Shown here piece by piece: positions 54,709 to 63,016 of a stretch of DNA of 64,000 bases. Where the stretch lies: positions 1 to 64,000 of the forward strand of contig NZ_JAHEAG010000009.1 in assembly GCF_018596315.1 (NCBI RefSeq), given 5' to 3'. The notes under the pieces are model-generated. The model ran no database searches and had not been told where the DNA came from. It worked only from the letters and a program-made list of their open reading frames with translations. Position 1 is the stretch's first letter; each line of letters starts with the position of its first letter. The stretch is from Bradyrhizobium sp. SRL28 (GTDB lineage Bacteria; Pseudomonadota; Alphaproteobacteria; Rhizobiales; Xanthobacteraceae). The translations under genes were made by a program, and so were the position numbers.

Positions 54709-55737
54709 TCACGCTGCGACGCTGCGTGACGGCGGGGCCATGAATTCCGGGCCAACCGGATCGGTGATGGTTTCGCGCAGGATCCGATCGATCTCGGCCT
54801 TGGCGGAGGCATCGAGCGACCAGCCCACCACCTCGTCGACCGGCTGCAACTGATCGGGATGACGGGCACCCCACAATGCCGTGGTGATGCCCTGATCGAG
54901 CATCCACCGAACCGCCAGATGAATAACCCGCTTGCCGAAGCGTTGCTGAGCGAGCCGATCGAGCCTGTGCACGGCGGTCTGATATTGCGCGAAGCGAGGC
55001 TCGAGGAACTTCGGGTCGGTGCGCCTCAAATCGTCGCCACCGAAAACCGTATTGGCCTGCATCCGTCCGGACAGGAGGCCGCGGCACAGCGCCCCATACC
55101 CCAGCATCGCAATGTTGTTCTTTCGGCAGTAGGGTAGAAGGTCGGTCTCGATGCCGCGTTCGAACAAGTTGTACGGTGGTTGCAGCACATGCAGGGGCGC
55201 GACGCGGCGAAATCTCTCCATCTGGTCGACCGAAAAGTTGCTCACGCCAATGGCGCGGATTTTGCCTTGCGCAAGCAGCATGTGCATTGCGTCTGCGGTT
55301 TCTTCGATCGTAATCAATGGATCAGGCCAATGGACTTGATAGATATCGATGTAATCGGTTCGAAGCCTGCGCAAGGAATCTTCGACCTCACGCATGATGC
55401 GGGCGCGGCTGGCATTGCGCGATACCCTTCCGCCCTCCCACTGAAGTCCAGCCTTGGTGGCAATCAGCGCGTGCGAGCGTAACCCGCTTTCGGCGATCGC
55501 CCTGCCAACAATCTCTTCAGAGCGGCCGAACCCGTAGACCGGGGCGGTGTCGACAAGGTTGATGCCATGCTCGAAAGCGGCCTGGATAGTAGTGACAGAT
55601 TCAGCTTCGTCGGTTCCGCCCCACATCCACCCGCCGATGGCCCAGGTGCCAATGGCGACGGGCGACACCTTGAGCGACGTGCCGGGAATCTCGGTAAGCG
55701 GCAGTTTCATTGCGAGAGCTTCTGATTGATGAGTCAT
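54709..55737 (-). CDS. Aldo/keto reductase
   Basis: A 342-residue NADPH-dependent oxidoreductase with a TIM barrel. INLVDTAPVYGFGRSEEIVG contains the catalytic Asp and Tyr, IATKAG the lysine, and YIDIYQVHWPD the histidine. The C-terminal half has IRAIGVSNFSVDQMERF. The family reduces aldehydes and ketones or works in reverse. ATG 55737 or 55710 may be the start. It lies 53 bp after the dehydrogenase gene and 63 bp before cydA. Confidence 0.87.
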   Translation of the reverse strand: MTHQSEALAMKLPLTEIPGTSLKVSPVAIGTWAIGGWMWGGTDEAESVTTIQAAFEHGINLVDTAPVYGFGRSEEIVGRAIAESGLRSHALIATKAGLQWEGGRVSRNASRARIMREVEDSLRRLRTDYIDIYQVHWPDPLITIEETADAMHMLLAQGKIRAIGVSNFSVDQMERFRRVAPLHVLQPPYNLFERGIETDLLPYCRKNNIAMLGYGALCRGLLSGRMQANTVFGGDDLRRTDPKFLEPRFAQYQTAVHRLDRLAQQRFGKRVIHLAVRWMLDQGITTALWGARHPDQLQPVDEVVGWSLDASAKAEIDRILRETITDPVGPEFMAPPSRSVAA

Positions 55738-55789
55738 AATCCTGTTCTTTCTTCCGTGGATGCGCCTTCAGGCTGTGGATGGCGGAACC

Positions 55790-56815
55790 TCAATCGGCAG
55801 CGACCGGTGGCGCGGCGTAGAGGCCGGCTTCCTCCTCGGCGATGCGCCCCAGGGCGGTCCAGTCGAGTTCGCCGTAACCCCGCGCGATTCCCGTGATTAA
55901 CCGGTCTCGAACCACGCCCACCGATGGCATCGGAGCGCCCGCGTTCTCTGCTTCTGCAAGGGCAAGCCGCACATCCTTGAGCACGAGGGGCAAGACAAAT
56001 CCCGCGGCGTAGCTCTGTCGAGCAATCTTGTCGCCGTAAATTTTGTGCGCACGCCCGCCGAACATTGTGCTCGTCATGATGTCGATGAACGGCTGGGGAT
56101 CCAGCCCGTGCTTCCGGACCACGGCAACGACTTCTCCGAGCGTTTCTAGTGCCGTCGCACTCATCATATTGCCGAGCAGTTTGACGAGGTTTGCGTGTCC
56201 CGGTTCGGCACCGATCACAAAGGTCCTTTGTCCTAGACTGTCGAGGATCGGCTGGCAGCGCTCGACATCGGCCGCGACGCCGGCGGCAACGATGAAGAGC
56301 TGGCGCGCCTTGGCGGCATCCGGATTCCCGAAGACCGGCGCAGCGACATAACCTTGTCCGTTCCGCGCATGCTCGCGCGCCAGCAGCGATGCAGCCGCCG
56401 TGCTGATCGTACTCATCGACAGATGGATTGCGCCGGGCATCAGACCCGCCGCCAGACCGTCAAGGCCAATCTCTCGTCGACCGAACACGATTTCGCGCAC
56501 GGCATCGTCGTCTGGCAACATGCTGATGACGACGTCGCAGTGGAGCAGGTCGCCAATGTCCGTGGTGGGCCTCAGGCCGAGCGCCTCAAGCTCGCTGACC
56601 CGATCCGGGCGGCGGACATAGGCGATCACCTGTCGTCCCTTGGCCGCGAGGTTTGCGGCCATCGCCCCTCCCATGCGGCCGAGGCCGACAAACCCGATTT
56701 CCCCCAGCGCCGGCGGGCGAGCGGAGGTCAATTTCGACCCGCCTGAACGCTCGCGGCGCGGAACTACGGACGCACCTCCGGAGGCAAGAGGGGAGCGGGG
56801 TTCGTGCTTGGACAT
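55790..56815 (-). CDS. NAD(P)-dependent 3-hydroxyisobutyrate-dehydrogenase-type oxidoreductase
   Basis: A 341-residue protein. After a variable, Ser/Arg-rich start of about 35 residues comes the Rossmann motif GEIGFVGLGRMGGAMAANLA. MSTIS is the substrate loop, VAAPVFGNPDAAKARQL the second motif, and GHANLVKLLGNMM holds the catalytic lysine. This is the beta-hydroxyacid dehydrogenase family, which also includes glyoxylate and succinic-semialdehyde reductases. AGGAG precedes ATG 56815, which I prefer to the start 42 bp upstream. Confidence 0.85.
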   Translation of the reverse strand: MSKHEPRSPLASGGASVVPRRERSGGSKLTSARPPALGEIGFVGLGRMGGAMAANLAAKGRQVIAYVRRPDRVSELEALGLRPTTDIGDLLHCDVVISMLPDDDAVREIVFGRREIGLDGLAAGLMPGAIHLSMSTISTAAASLLAREHARNGQGYVAAPVFGNPDAAKARQLFIVAAGVAADVERCQPILDSLGQRTFVIGAEPGHANLVKLLGNMMSATALETLGEVVAVVRKHGLDPQPFIDIMTSTMFGGRAHKIYGDKIARQSYAAGFVLPLVLKDVRLALAEAENAGAPMPSVGVVRDRLITGIARGYGELDWTALGRIAEEEAGLYAAPPVAAD

Positions 56816-57016
56816 GGCAACTCCTGGCCGAGCGCGGCTGCACCGACTGATGCGCACGTTGCGACGGACACATCCGGGGATCTGGGGATCAACGGGTTCT
56901 GTGCTTGTCTCAGCTTGCCGCGCGTTACGTTTTATTGCCGCGATTTTCCGAACACCGTCGCCTAGCTAGGCACTCGCATGACGCACGCTCGCCTAGGCTC
57001 GCGCATGCCGCCTCGA

Positions 57017-57054
57017 ATAAATTCGAATTTAGTGTCTGAACGGCAATTTAATGG
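57017..57054 (+). promoter_or_regulatory. Tandem 19-bp boxes (AraC gene 57233)
   Basis: ATAAATTCGAATTTAGTGT and CTGAACGGCAATTTAATGG follow each other without a gap (57017-57035, 57036-57054), 19 bp start to start. The first contains the palindrome TAAATTCGAATTTA. The second has the same 19 bases as the box at 17405. They point to the AraC gene, 178 bp from its preferred start. Confidence 0.6.
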
Positions 57055-57232
57055 CGCCGAAAACCCATCCGCTTTAGTTTTGCCTCTGACTACAGTTCCC
57101 ACAAAGGCCGACAGCGTCTCTTTGGCCGCGAGCAGTAATGATGGCTTGATGAAAAATGATCCCAGCATCGCTCTCTCTCGACAGAAGAATGCTGGTCGAG
57201 ACGAAGAGCCAGTGCGCCTGTCTGGAGGCAGT

Positions 57233-58150
57233 ATGAGTGACCTCGGCATCAGCATTGCGGGTTATTCTCGTCCCTCCCCTCCATCAATCGTTGAAATTTC
57301 GCCGCCCGATATCGCTCGCCGGCAACTAGCGAACTGGGGCGCAATACAAGCGGACACGGTAGAGGTCACCCGGCGCGAAACGTTCGAATACGGCTTCCAA
57401 GCGCGAAGGCATCTGCTGGTCGCTTACGAGCGTGCAGAACGACATGAAGGCGAGACGCTTATCGAGGGTTTGCCAAAATCGACTTTGCGCGAGTTCAATT
57501 GCAAGCTCAGCTTCGTGCCTGCCGGGCATCGCTTCTACGGATGGCAGACGCCGCGAGTTCTCACGCGCGTCACATATTTCTATATTGATGTGCGGGATTC
57601 GTTGTTTGATCCGGAAACTGGCATCACTTGTCCCACGATCAGTCCGCGACTGTTCTTCTTCGATCAAGCCGTCTGGAATACGGCGCTCAAACTGAAGGCC
57701 GAGGTCGGGAACTGCGATCCGGGAAGCCGCCAGTATGCAGAGGCCTTGAGTCTGGTATTGATGCACGAACTCATTCGATTGGAACCAACCACGTCCGTTG
57801 TGGCGAGGCCGATTCGTGGCGGCTTGCCAGGGTGGCAGCAGAAGCGCGTGGTGGAATTCATCGAGGAGCATCTCGCGGAGGACGTTTCGTTGGTCACTCT
57901 CGCGGAACTTGTCGATCTGAGCGTCTTTCACTTTGCGCGCGCCTTCAAACAATCCTTCGGCGTGCCGCCGCATCGCTACCATATGGACCGCCGGATGGAT
58001 CGCGCCAGGAGCCTGCTGCAGGGGCAGGCGCTCTCTGTGACACAGATCGGCATCCAGCTTGGCTTTCGCGAAACGAGTTCGTTCACGAGAGCATTTCGTA
58101 AAATCACCGGGCTTACGCCGACCGAATATCGGGGCCACCGAGAGGATTAG
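57233..58150 (+). CDS. AraC-family transcriptional regulator
   Basis: A 305-residue regulator. The N-terminal two-thirds hold a cupin-like sensing domain of low similarity to known ones; residues 205-300 are the HTH_18 domain with VTLAELVDLSVFHFARAFKQ, SFGVPPHRYHMDRRMDRARS, and QIGIQLGFRETSSFTRAFRK-ITGLTPTEYR. GGAGG stands five bases before ATG 57233, which fixes the start although the frame is open for 250 bp more. Ligand unknown. With boxes in front and the porin gene behind, it may control local genes. Confidence 0.82.
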   Translation: MSDLGISIAGYSRPSPPSIVEISPPDIARRQLANWGAIQADTVEVTRRETFEYGFQARRHLLVAYERAERHEGETLIEGLPKSTLREFNCKLSFVPAGHRFYGWQTPRVLTRVTYFYIDVRDSLFDPETGITCPTISPRLFFFDQAVWNTALKLKAEVGNCDPGSRQYAEALSLVLMHELIRLEPTTSVVARPIRGGLPGWQQKRVVEFIEEHLAEDVSLVTLAELVDLSVFHFARAFKQSFGVPPHRYHMDRRMDRARSLLQGQALSVTQIGIQLGFRETSSFTRAFRKITGLTPTEYRGHRED

Positions 58151-58368
58151 GCTCAACCAAACCACATCTATGCCGGCAAGGAAGGCTGCTGCTTTACCTC
58201 CCTCCCCGCTATCGTTCTGGATCGACCGCTGCGGCTCATGGATCAAGATGGGCAACTGCGGCCCGGACCGGCACAAAGCTTCCCTGGTCCCGTCATGCTT
58301 GGCTCGCAGGGTAATCTGGGTCAGCGCCGCGGTCCGAAGCACACCCACAGATCGGTCGTAGCCAGCTT

Positions 58369-59871
58369 TCAGAAGCGGAAGCGCAATCCGACCGTGGGAG
58401 CGATGTTGTTGCGCTGGAGAAAGCCGAAGGCCAATCCGCCATTCACTTGCGTGAACATGATCCCGGAATAGAGATCCCACTTTGGTGCAAACCGCCAATC
58501 GACAGCGGCAGAGATCCCGTCGAATGTCCCGGCGCATTGCGGGTGCTCGGTGCCGAAGCAGGGGGCGGGCCCCCCGGCGGCGGTGCCGAAGAAGGAATTC
58601 TGGATATAATGGTAATAGGCGCCGATCACATCCAGGTTTTCAGTAACAGCGTACTTGGCCCCTGCCCACATGACTTGGAAAGTCTTGTTGCCAAGACCGT
58701 TCACGCCGAAGGCGGTATTGTTGATATTCGTGTTGTTGAGCGCATCGCAGCCCAGACAAAGAAAGGTTCCCGCGATATTGGTGAAAGCGGTCTGCGGATT
58801 GCTGGGCGCCATGTATCGAATATGCTCGTAACCGGCGTACAACTTCAGCGGTCCGTTCGTGTATTTGGCCACGAGCATCACGGCTTCATTGTCGGAGATC
58901 GTCGCTGTGAGCGTCTGTGGCAAGAACGGCGGTATCGGCACCCCATTGGCGTTATTGCTTCCCGGCGCAAGTGCGAGCGACACGGAATCTCTGACATGGC
59001 TGTAAATTGCGTCGACCGAGAGCACACCTTTGCCCCACGTTGAGATATCGCCGCCGGCTTGGAACTGGTATGCACCATTGGAGGCATTGTTCTGGGCGTA
59101 GCCGCCGAACTGCCACAGCGCCGCCGCCCGGAACTGGCCGACGTTGATCCGATATTTCAGTGACGTCGAGTTTCTACAGTTTTCGGTATTGCCGCCGCCA
59201 CAAGTTATTCCCTGAAAGCCGATGGGTGAGAAGCCGTAAGAGGCGCCGAACGGATCGTAGTCGAAGACAGCGTCCAGGGTCAGCGAGTTCTGTCGGAAAA
59301 CGGTCAGGGTGCCATAGGTCGGAGAACTGACGCCGACATAACCTTGGCCGTTGAACCACTGGCCCGCTCGGCTTGAATCCGAGTAGGCGGTTGCAAAGTT
59401 TTGGGGGATGCCGGCGTTCGCGGCAATCGATCCCGGTCCATTGGAGAATCGCAAGGAATATGGGTCGAAGCCGGCATCCAGAGCAAAGACAACAGAGACG
59501 TTCCCGCCGATCGGCTCAGTTCCTTTGATTCCAATGAATGAATTGGTCAACGCGTTGGGTGCAGGGCCCCAAAGCGCCGAGTTGTTCTGTTTCTGGATTA
59601 AGTATGAGGCTCCGACAGCGGATCGTGGGTCCCACGGCGCGCCGTGGCTCTGCCAGCCGAACCCCGCGTCAATCGTGCCGTAGACCGTGATGCCCCGCCA
59701 AGTCAGCTGGCAGTCCGTGGCAATAAAGTCCCAACCGTCGGTGCACAGCTTGGGCGCGGCCGTTGCCGCGGAAGCCCCGGTCGGAACGACGTCGGCGGCC
59801 CACGCCTCAACTCCGTAGGAGGCGCCAGCGGCTGCGATGATCACTGCAGCAAAAATGCCGAGCTTTGACAT
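58369..59871 (-). CDS. Outer-membrane porin (general porin, Gram-negative type)
   Basis: A 500-residue protein: signal peptide (MSKLGIFAAVIIAAAGASYG), then GITVYGTIDAGFGWQSHGAP, alternating beta strands and the final aromatic residue in VGLRFRF, as needed for BAM-dependent insertion. Pattern and length fit the Porin_4/OmpC-like family. Pairs of cysteines (LCLGC, CGGG-TENC) occur in loops, which is unusual for porins. It converges with the AraC gene. Confidence 0.8.
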   Translation of the reverse strand: MSKLGIFAAVIIAAAGASYGVEAWAADVVPTGASAATAAPKLCTDGWDFIATDCQLTWRGITVYGTIDAGFGWQSHGAPWDPRSAVGASYLIQKQNNSALWGPAPNALTNSFIGIKGTEPIGGNVSVVFALDAGFDPYSLRFSNGPGSIAANAGIPQNFATAYSDSSRAGQWFNGQGYVGVSSPTYGTLTVFRQNSLTLDAVFDYDPFGASYGFSPIGFQGITCGGGNTENCRNSTSLKYRINVGQFRAAALWQFGGYAQNNASNGAYQFQAGGDISTWGKGVLSVDAIYSHVRDSVSLALAPGSNNANGVPIPPFLPQTLTATISDNEAVMLVAKYTNGPLKLYAGYEHIRYMAPSNPQTAFTNIAGTFLCLGCDALNNTNINNTAFGVNGLGNKTFQVMWAGAKYAVTENLDVIGAYYHYIQNSFFGTAAGGPAPCFGTEHPQCAGTFDGISAAVDWRFAPKWDLYSGIMFTQVNGGLAFGFLQRNNIAPTVGLRFRF

Positions 59872-60055
59872 GCGAGCCTCCCTGGCTCAACAAGTACGAT
59901 TGTAGGATGGTAAAGTTGGTCGGCAAGACAAAGTCGGCGCCATATGCAGCGACGCCAGAAAATTCCGATCCGAGTGGCAGCCGCGCCACAGTCATCTTAA
60001 AAGGCAACAGGTTCGGCGCCGACGATTGCTGTGGGGCGACCGCCGATGAGAGTCC

Positions 60056-60148
60056 GCTTGGGTCCATTCGCGACCGATCGAGCCTGTAGCAAGTCCGGCC
60101 AGGTCCGCTATGCCGCCGAAAGCGGAAGTAAATTCAGAGCATTAGCGG
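60056..60148 (+). repeat. Dispersed repeat R2, copy 2
   Basis: Matches 22175-22268. It ends directly at the left side of the IS5 remnant. The interval 59872-60055 holds no gene. Confidence 0.6.
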
Positions 60149-60174
60149 CAACGCCATAGGCCATTGCGGGTTGA

Positions 60175-60490
60175 CGGCGCTGTCCGAGACGTGAGGCTCC
60201 GAAACCGGAGCCTCAAATCATGCGCTACGAACTCAGCGATTATGAATGGAACCGCCATCAAGCCGATGCTGCCGAACAAGTCGCGCGGCGTTCGGCGTGC
60301 AAGTGTCCGTCGCGTGCTCAATGGCATCTTTTGGGTCCTGCGTTCAGATGCGCCATGGCGCGATCTGCCAGAGACATATGGTCCCGCACCACTTGTCACA
60401 ATCGCTTCGTTCGTTGGGCGGGCTGGCGTCTGGGACCAGATCGTGGAAGCACCTGGCCGCCGGCCATAACGCGACGGTGCAGATGAGTAA
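60175..60490 (+). mobile_element. IS5-family transposase remnant (5' part only)
   Basis: MRYELSDYEWN starts at ATG 60220. Other frames continue IKPMLPNKSRGVRR, NGIFWVLRSDAPWRDLPETY and GVWDQIVEA, which are the N-terminal blocks (DUF4096 region) of IS5-type transposases. At least two frameshifts occur, and everything after about residue 85, including the DDE core, is missing. The 45 bp before the ATG (gaggctccgaaaccggagcc) include an inverted repeat typical of the element's left side. Confidence 0.7.
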
Positions 60491-60526
60491 GCCATTCTCG
60501 CCCACATGGCGCACTGAGCCATGTCG

Positions 60527-60787
60527 TCAATCGTTGTACTTCGGTCCGCCATGATAACGGTACGCCTCGGGCTCGGTCGGCTGCGTCGCGTGGCGTAACA
60601 CCATAGTCTTCCCGTTCCGCCTGGAACCACCATCGGTGTACGGATTACCCGGTCCCAGATTTTGACAATTGGCGTTGGGGTAGAACTGCGCGCAATAGCC
60701 GGGGTCTTCGATAACAGCCTGCGCCAGTACCGGAGTTGCGAAAGCTGCCGCGGCAACAGCGGCGGCGCCGATCAATGCTAATTTCAT
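60527..60787 (-). CDS. Small secreted Cys-containing protein
   Basis: An 86-residue protein with a signal peptide (MKLALIGAAAVAAAAFATPV-LAQ) and YCAQFYPNANCQNLGPGNPY. The two cysteines and the QFYPNANCQN-GPGNPY block are typical of small secreted Bradyrhizobium proteins. GGGAGA precedes the ATG. The 19-bp box lies 63 bp upstream. The end (EPEAYRYHGGPKYND) reaches the IS5 remnant and may have been altered by it. Confidence 0.65.
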   Translation of the reverse strand: MKLALIGAAAVAAAAFATPVLAQAVIEDPGYCAQFYPNANCQNLGPGNPYTDGGSRRNGKTMVLRHATQPTEPEAYRYHGGPKYND

Positions 60788-60850
60788 CTTGGTCTCCCTT
60801 GGAGAGTGCGTTGGGGTGTAAGGCTACATCGGAGCGCGATTGCCGTTACG

Positions 60851-60869
60851 CCAGTAAATTTCATTTGAG
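60851..60869 (-). promoter_or_regulatory. 19-bp box (gene 60527-60787)
   Basis: Minus strand reads CTCAAATGAAATTTACTGG, 63 bp before the start. Confidence 0.45.
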
Positions 60870-60907
60870 AAAGACGCACGTCGGTGCGGACGTTCCCGCG
60901 TTGATCT

Positions 60908-60926
60908 CATTCAAATTATTTAATGG
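60908..60926 (+). promoter_or_regulatory. 19-bp box (gene 60985)
   Basis: Reads CATTCAAATTATTTAATGG; the right half is good, the left half poor. It lies 58 bp before GTG 60985 and is back to back with the box at 60851. Confidence 0.4.
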
Positions 60927-60984
60927 CCCCGAGGTAGCCCGACGTCTATCTGCCTGCAGAGAAACAAGCAGGAGTTAGACGTCC

Positions 60985-61782
60985 GTGAAGGTCACCACCG
61001 GAAGAAGAGGCATACTGAAAACATTCGCTTTGAGCCTGGCTACAGGCGCGGTCGGCATTGCATCGGCTGCGGCCAAGCCTGCAACGGCGGCCATCGAATC
61101 CGCATTGACGCCGCCCGGTGCAACACATCTTGACGCGTTAAAGAAGCGTCTCGCGCAGGCACCTCGCCGCCGCGACTTCAAGACGGTGCCGATGATCCTG
61201 AACAGCTCAGAACAATGGGATCACGAAGCATTGATGGAAGTGCTGTCCTACGGTCCTGCGCCAAGGCAGGCATGGGATAACACCGACATCGCGGGCCCCT
61301 GGCTGAACCTGATGCGCAACGCGCTCAATTCGCAGATATGGTCGTTCAAGCATCCTGACTTCCTCACCGTCTCGGTTACGCATGGTACGGCGAATCTTGC
61401 GCTCTATGATCAGGCCACGTGGGACAAGTATCAGCTCGCACAACTGGCTGGCGAGGAATTCCAGACCAATACATCCATCGTCGAACGGAAAGCGGCGGCT
61501 GCCAATCCGGCGATCTATGAGGATCCGGCGGGCCCGTTCTCCGGCGACGATAATTCGATCCCGGCCCTGATGCGGCGCGGCGTTGTCTTCTTGTCCTGCC
61601 ACAATGCAATTTGGGAACAGGCTGCGGCCCTTATCAAAGTCGATATCAATCCCGACAAGCTCTCTCATGCCGCGCTCGCGGCGGAATTGACCAACCATCT
61701 GGTGGATGACGTGGTTTTGATCCCCGGTGCCGCCGGCACCCTGCCCGAGTTGCAGCAGGTCGGCTTTCACTACGCAAAATAG
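60985..61782 (+). CDS. Tat-exported DsrE-like protein
   Basis: A 265-residue protein starting with GTG. The leader GRRGILKTFALSLATGAVG is of twin-arginine type. The mature part has FLTVSVTHGTANLALYDQAT, LMRRGVVFLSCHNAIWEQAA and VVLIPGAAGTLPELQQVGFH. The order HG-a-laL-D---W-KY, L--RGV-FL-C-NA and VPA/G-G--L-ELQ--GF is what I know from periplasmic DsrE-fold proteins; the cysteine in FLSCHN would be the sulfur-carrier site. It is followed by a DoxDA-like gene after 14 bp, which fits a sulfur role. The assignment is inferred. Confidence 0.6.
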   Translation: MKVTTGRRGILKTFALSLATGAVGIASAAAKPATAAIESALTPPGATHLDALKKRLAQAPRRRDFKTVPMILNSSEQWDHEALMEVLSYGPAPRQAWDNTDIAGPWLNLMRNALNSQIWSFKHPDFLTVSVTHGTANLALYDQATWDKYQLAQLAGEEFQTNTSIVERKAAAANPAIYEDPAGPFSGDDNSIPALMRRGVVFLSCHNAIWEQAAALIKVDINPDKLSHAALAAELTNHLVDDVVLIPGAAGTLPELQQVGFHYAK

Positions 61783-61796
61783 CACCGGGTTAGGTC

Positions 61797-62942
61797 ATGA
61801 CATCTTTTCTTCGCCGTATTGGTTTCGCATCGGCTGCCCTCGCCCAGGTCAAAGACGGTACGGCTGCCGCCTCCCATCCAGCCGCTGCCCTACGCGGCAG
61901 GACAGACGCGCTGCGCAGCGCTGCGCTCGCTCTGCTTTCGATCCGCTTCGTTCAAGGATTCATCTATTGGGGCGGCGGCTCGCGCCGCTTCATCTACGCG
62001 CCCGCCAAACTCGATCCGAACACCGCGAGCTGGATGGCCAACAAACTCCAATCGGCGATGCCGGGCGCCTTGCTCGGAACGGATCAGCTCATCGCCTATC
62101 TGCTACATCATTTCTATTTTCTCTATAGTTCGCTCATTCTGTTCAGCGCAGCCGAGCTCATCACTGGACTGCTCCTGATCACCGGCCTGCTCACCCGGGC
62201 AGCGGCTTTGGTCTCAATCGGCCTCTCCGTGATGCTGATGCTGATGTTCGGATGGCAGGGTGCAACCTGCATAGACGAATGGACAATGGCGGCCTGCAAT
62301 TCGGCGATCGGCGCCACGTTGATGCTTGGCGGCAGCGGCGCCTTCTCGCTCGACAACGCGCTGCTGGCACGCAGGCCTGCGCTCGCCGGCCGGCCGTGGT
62401 TTCGGTGGATGTCTGGAGCCTTGCCGCTTCCGATGCGGAGTGAGTCGTTCCAGAGAATCGCGGTCGCGGCGCTTGCTGCGACTGTCATTTTCAGTGTTGC
62501 CACCTACGATTACCTTCGCGGCTCGGTGGTCACTCCGTTTCATGGTGGACCGGTTAGTCCGAGCAAGCATCACCTTAGTCTAACGGACGGTGTCCTGCTC
62601 CCGAACGGTGCCGTGCGCTTCCACGCCTATCTCGATGGCGGCACGCCGGCAGCGCCTTCCAATGTGATGACTGCAGTCCTGACGTCCATTGATGGCTCTG
62701 CGCTCGAGCAATGGGATGGAACCACGTTGAGCCACCTGCCGGCTTCGGCAATCGCCAACGAGTTCGCCTACAATCGCTTTGCATCGGGTCCGTTCGGGCT
62801 TCGCGCGCAGATGGGTGCCATGGCGACGATCACGCTACCCGCCGCGAACGTTTCGGACACTGGCAACCTCTCTCGCGCCGCGACGTTGCAGTTGCGCACC
62901 GTCAACGGCAACGTATTCAACGTCAGGATCAGAACGGAATAG
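61797..62942 (+). CDS. Fused DoxD-DoxA thiosulfate:quinone oxidoreductase-like protein
   Basis: A 381-residue protein. The N-terminal half has four to five helices with FVQGFIYWGGGSRRFIYAPA, LITGLLLITGLLTRAAALVS and FGWQGATCIDEWTMAACNS, the DoxD/TQO large-subunit family. The C-terminal third (PNGAVRFHAYLDGGTPAAPS to TVNGNVFNVRIRTE) is a periplasmic beta domain as in DoxA. Archaeal TQO oxidises thiosulfate to tetrathionate and reduces quinone; in bacteria such fusions are little studied. Two cysteines in the GATC--EW--AAC loop may be functional. The gene follows the DsrE-like one as an operon. Confidence 0.75.
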   Translation: MTSFLRRIGFASAALAQVKDGTAAASHPAAALRGRTDALRSAALALLSIRFVQGFIYWGGGSRRFIYAPAKLDPNTASWMANKLQSAMPGALLGTDQLIAYLLHHFYFLYSSLILFSAAELITGLLLITGLLTRAAALVSIGLSVMLMLMFGWQGATCIDEWTMAACNSAIGATLMLGGSGAFSLDNALLARRPALAGRPWFRWMSGALPLPMRSESFQRIAVAALAATVIFSVATYDYLRGSVVTPFHGGPVSPSKHHLSLTDGVLLPNGAVRFHAYLDGGTPAAPSNVMTAVLTSIDGSALEQWDGTTLSHLPASAIANEFAYNRFASGPFGLRAQMGAMATITLPAANVSDTGNLSRAATLQLRTVNGNVFNVRIRTE

Positions 62943-63016
62943 AGCGAAAGAAAGTGAGGCATGTTGCGTTCACTTTTGGAACAGCCACTCGTCCAAATCG
63001 AATCAGGAACAGTCAC

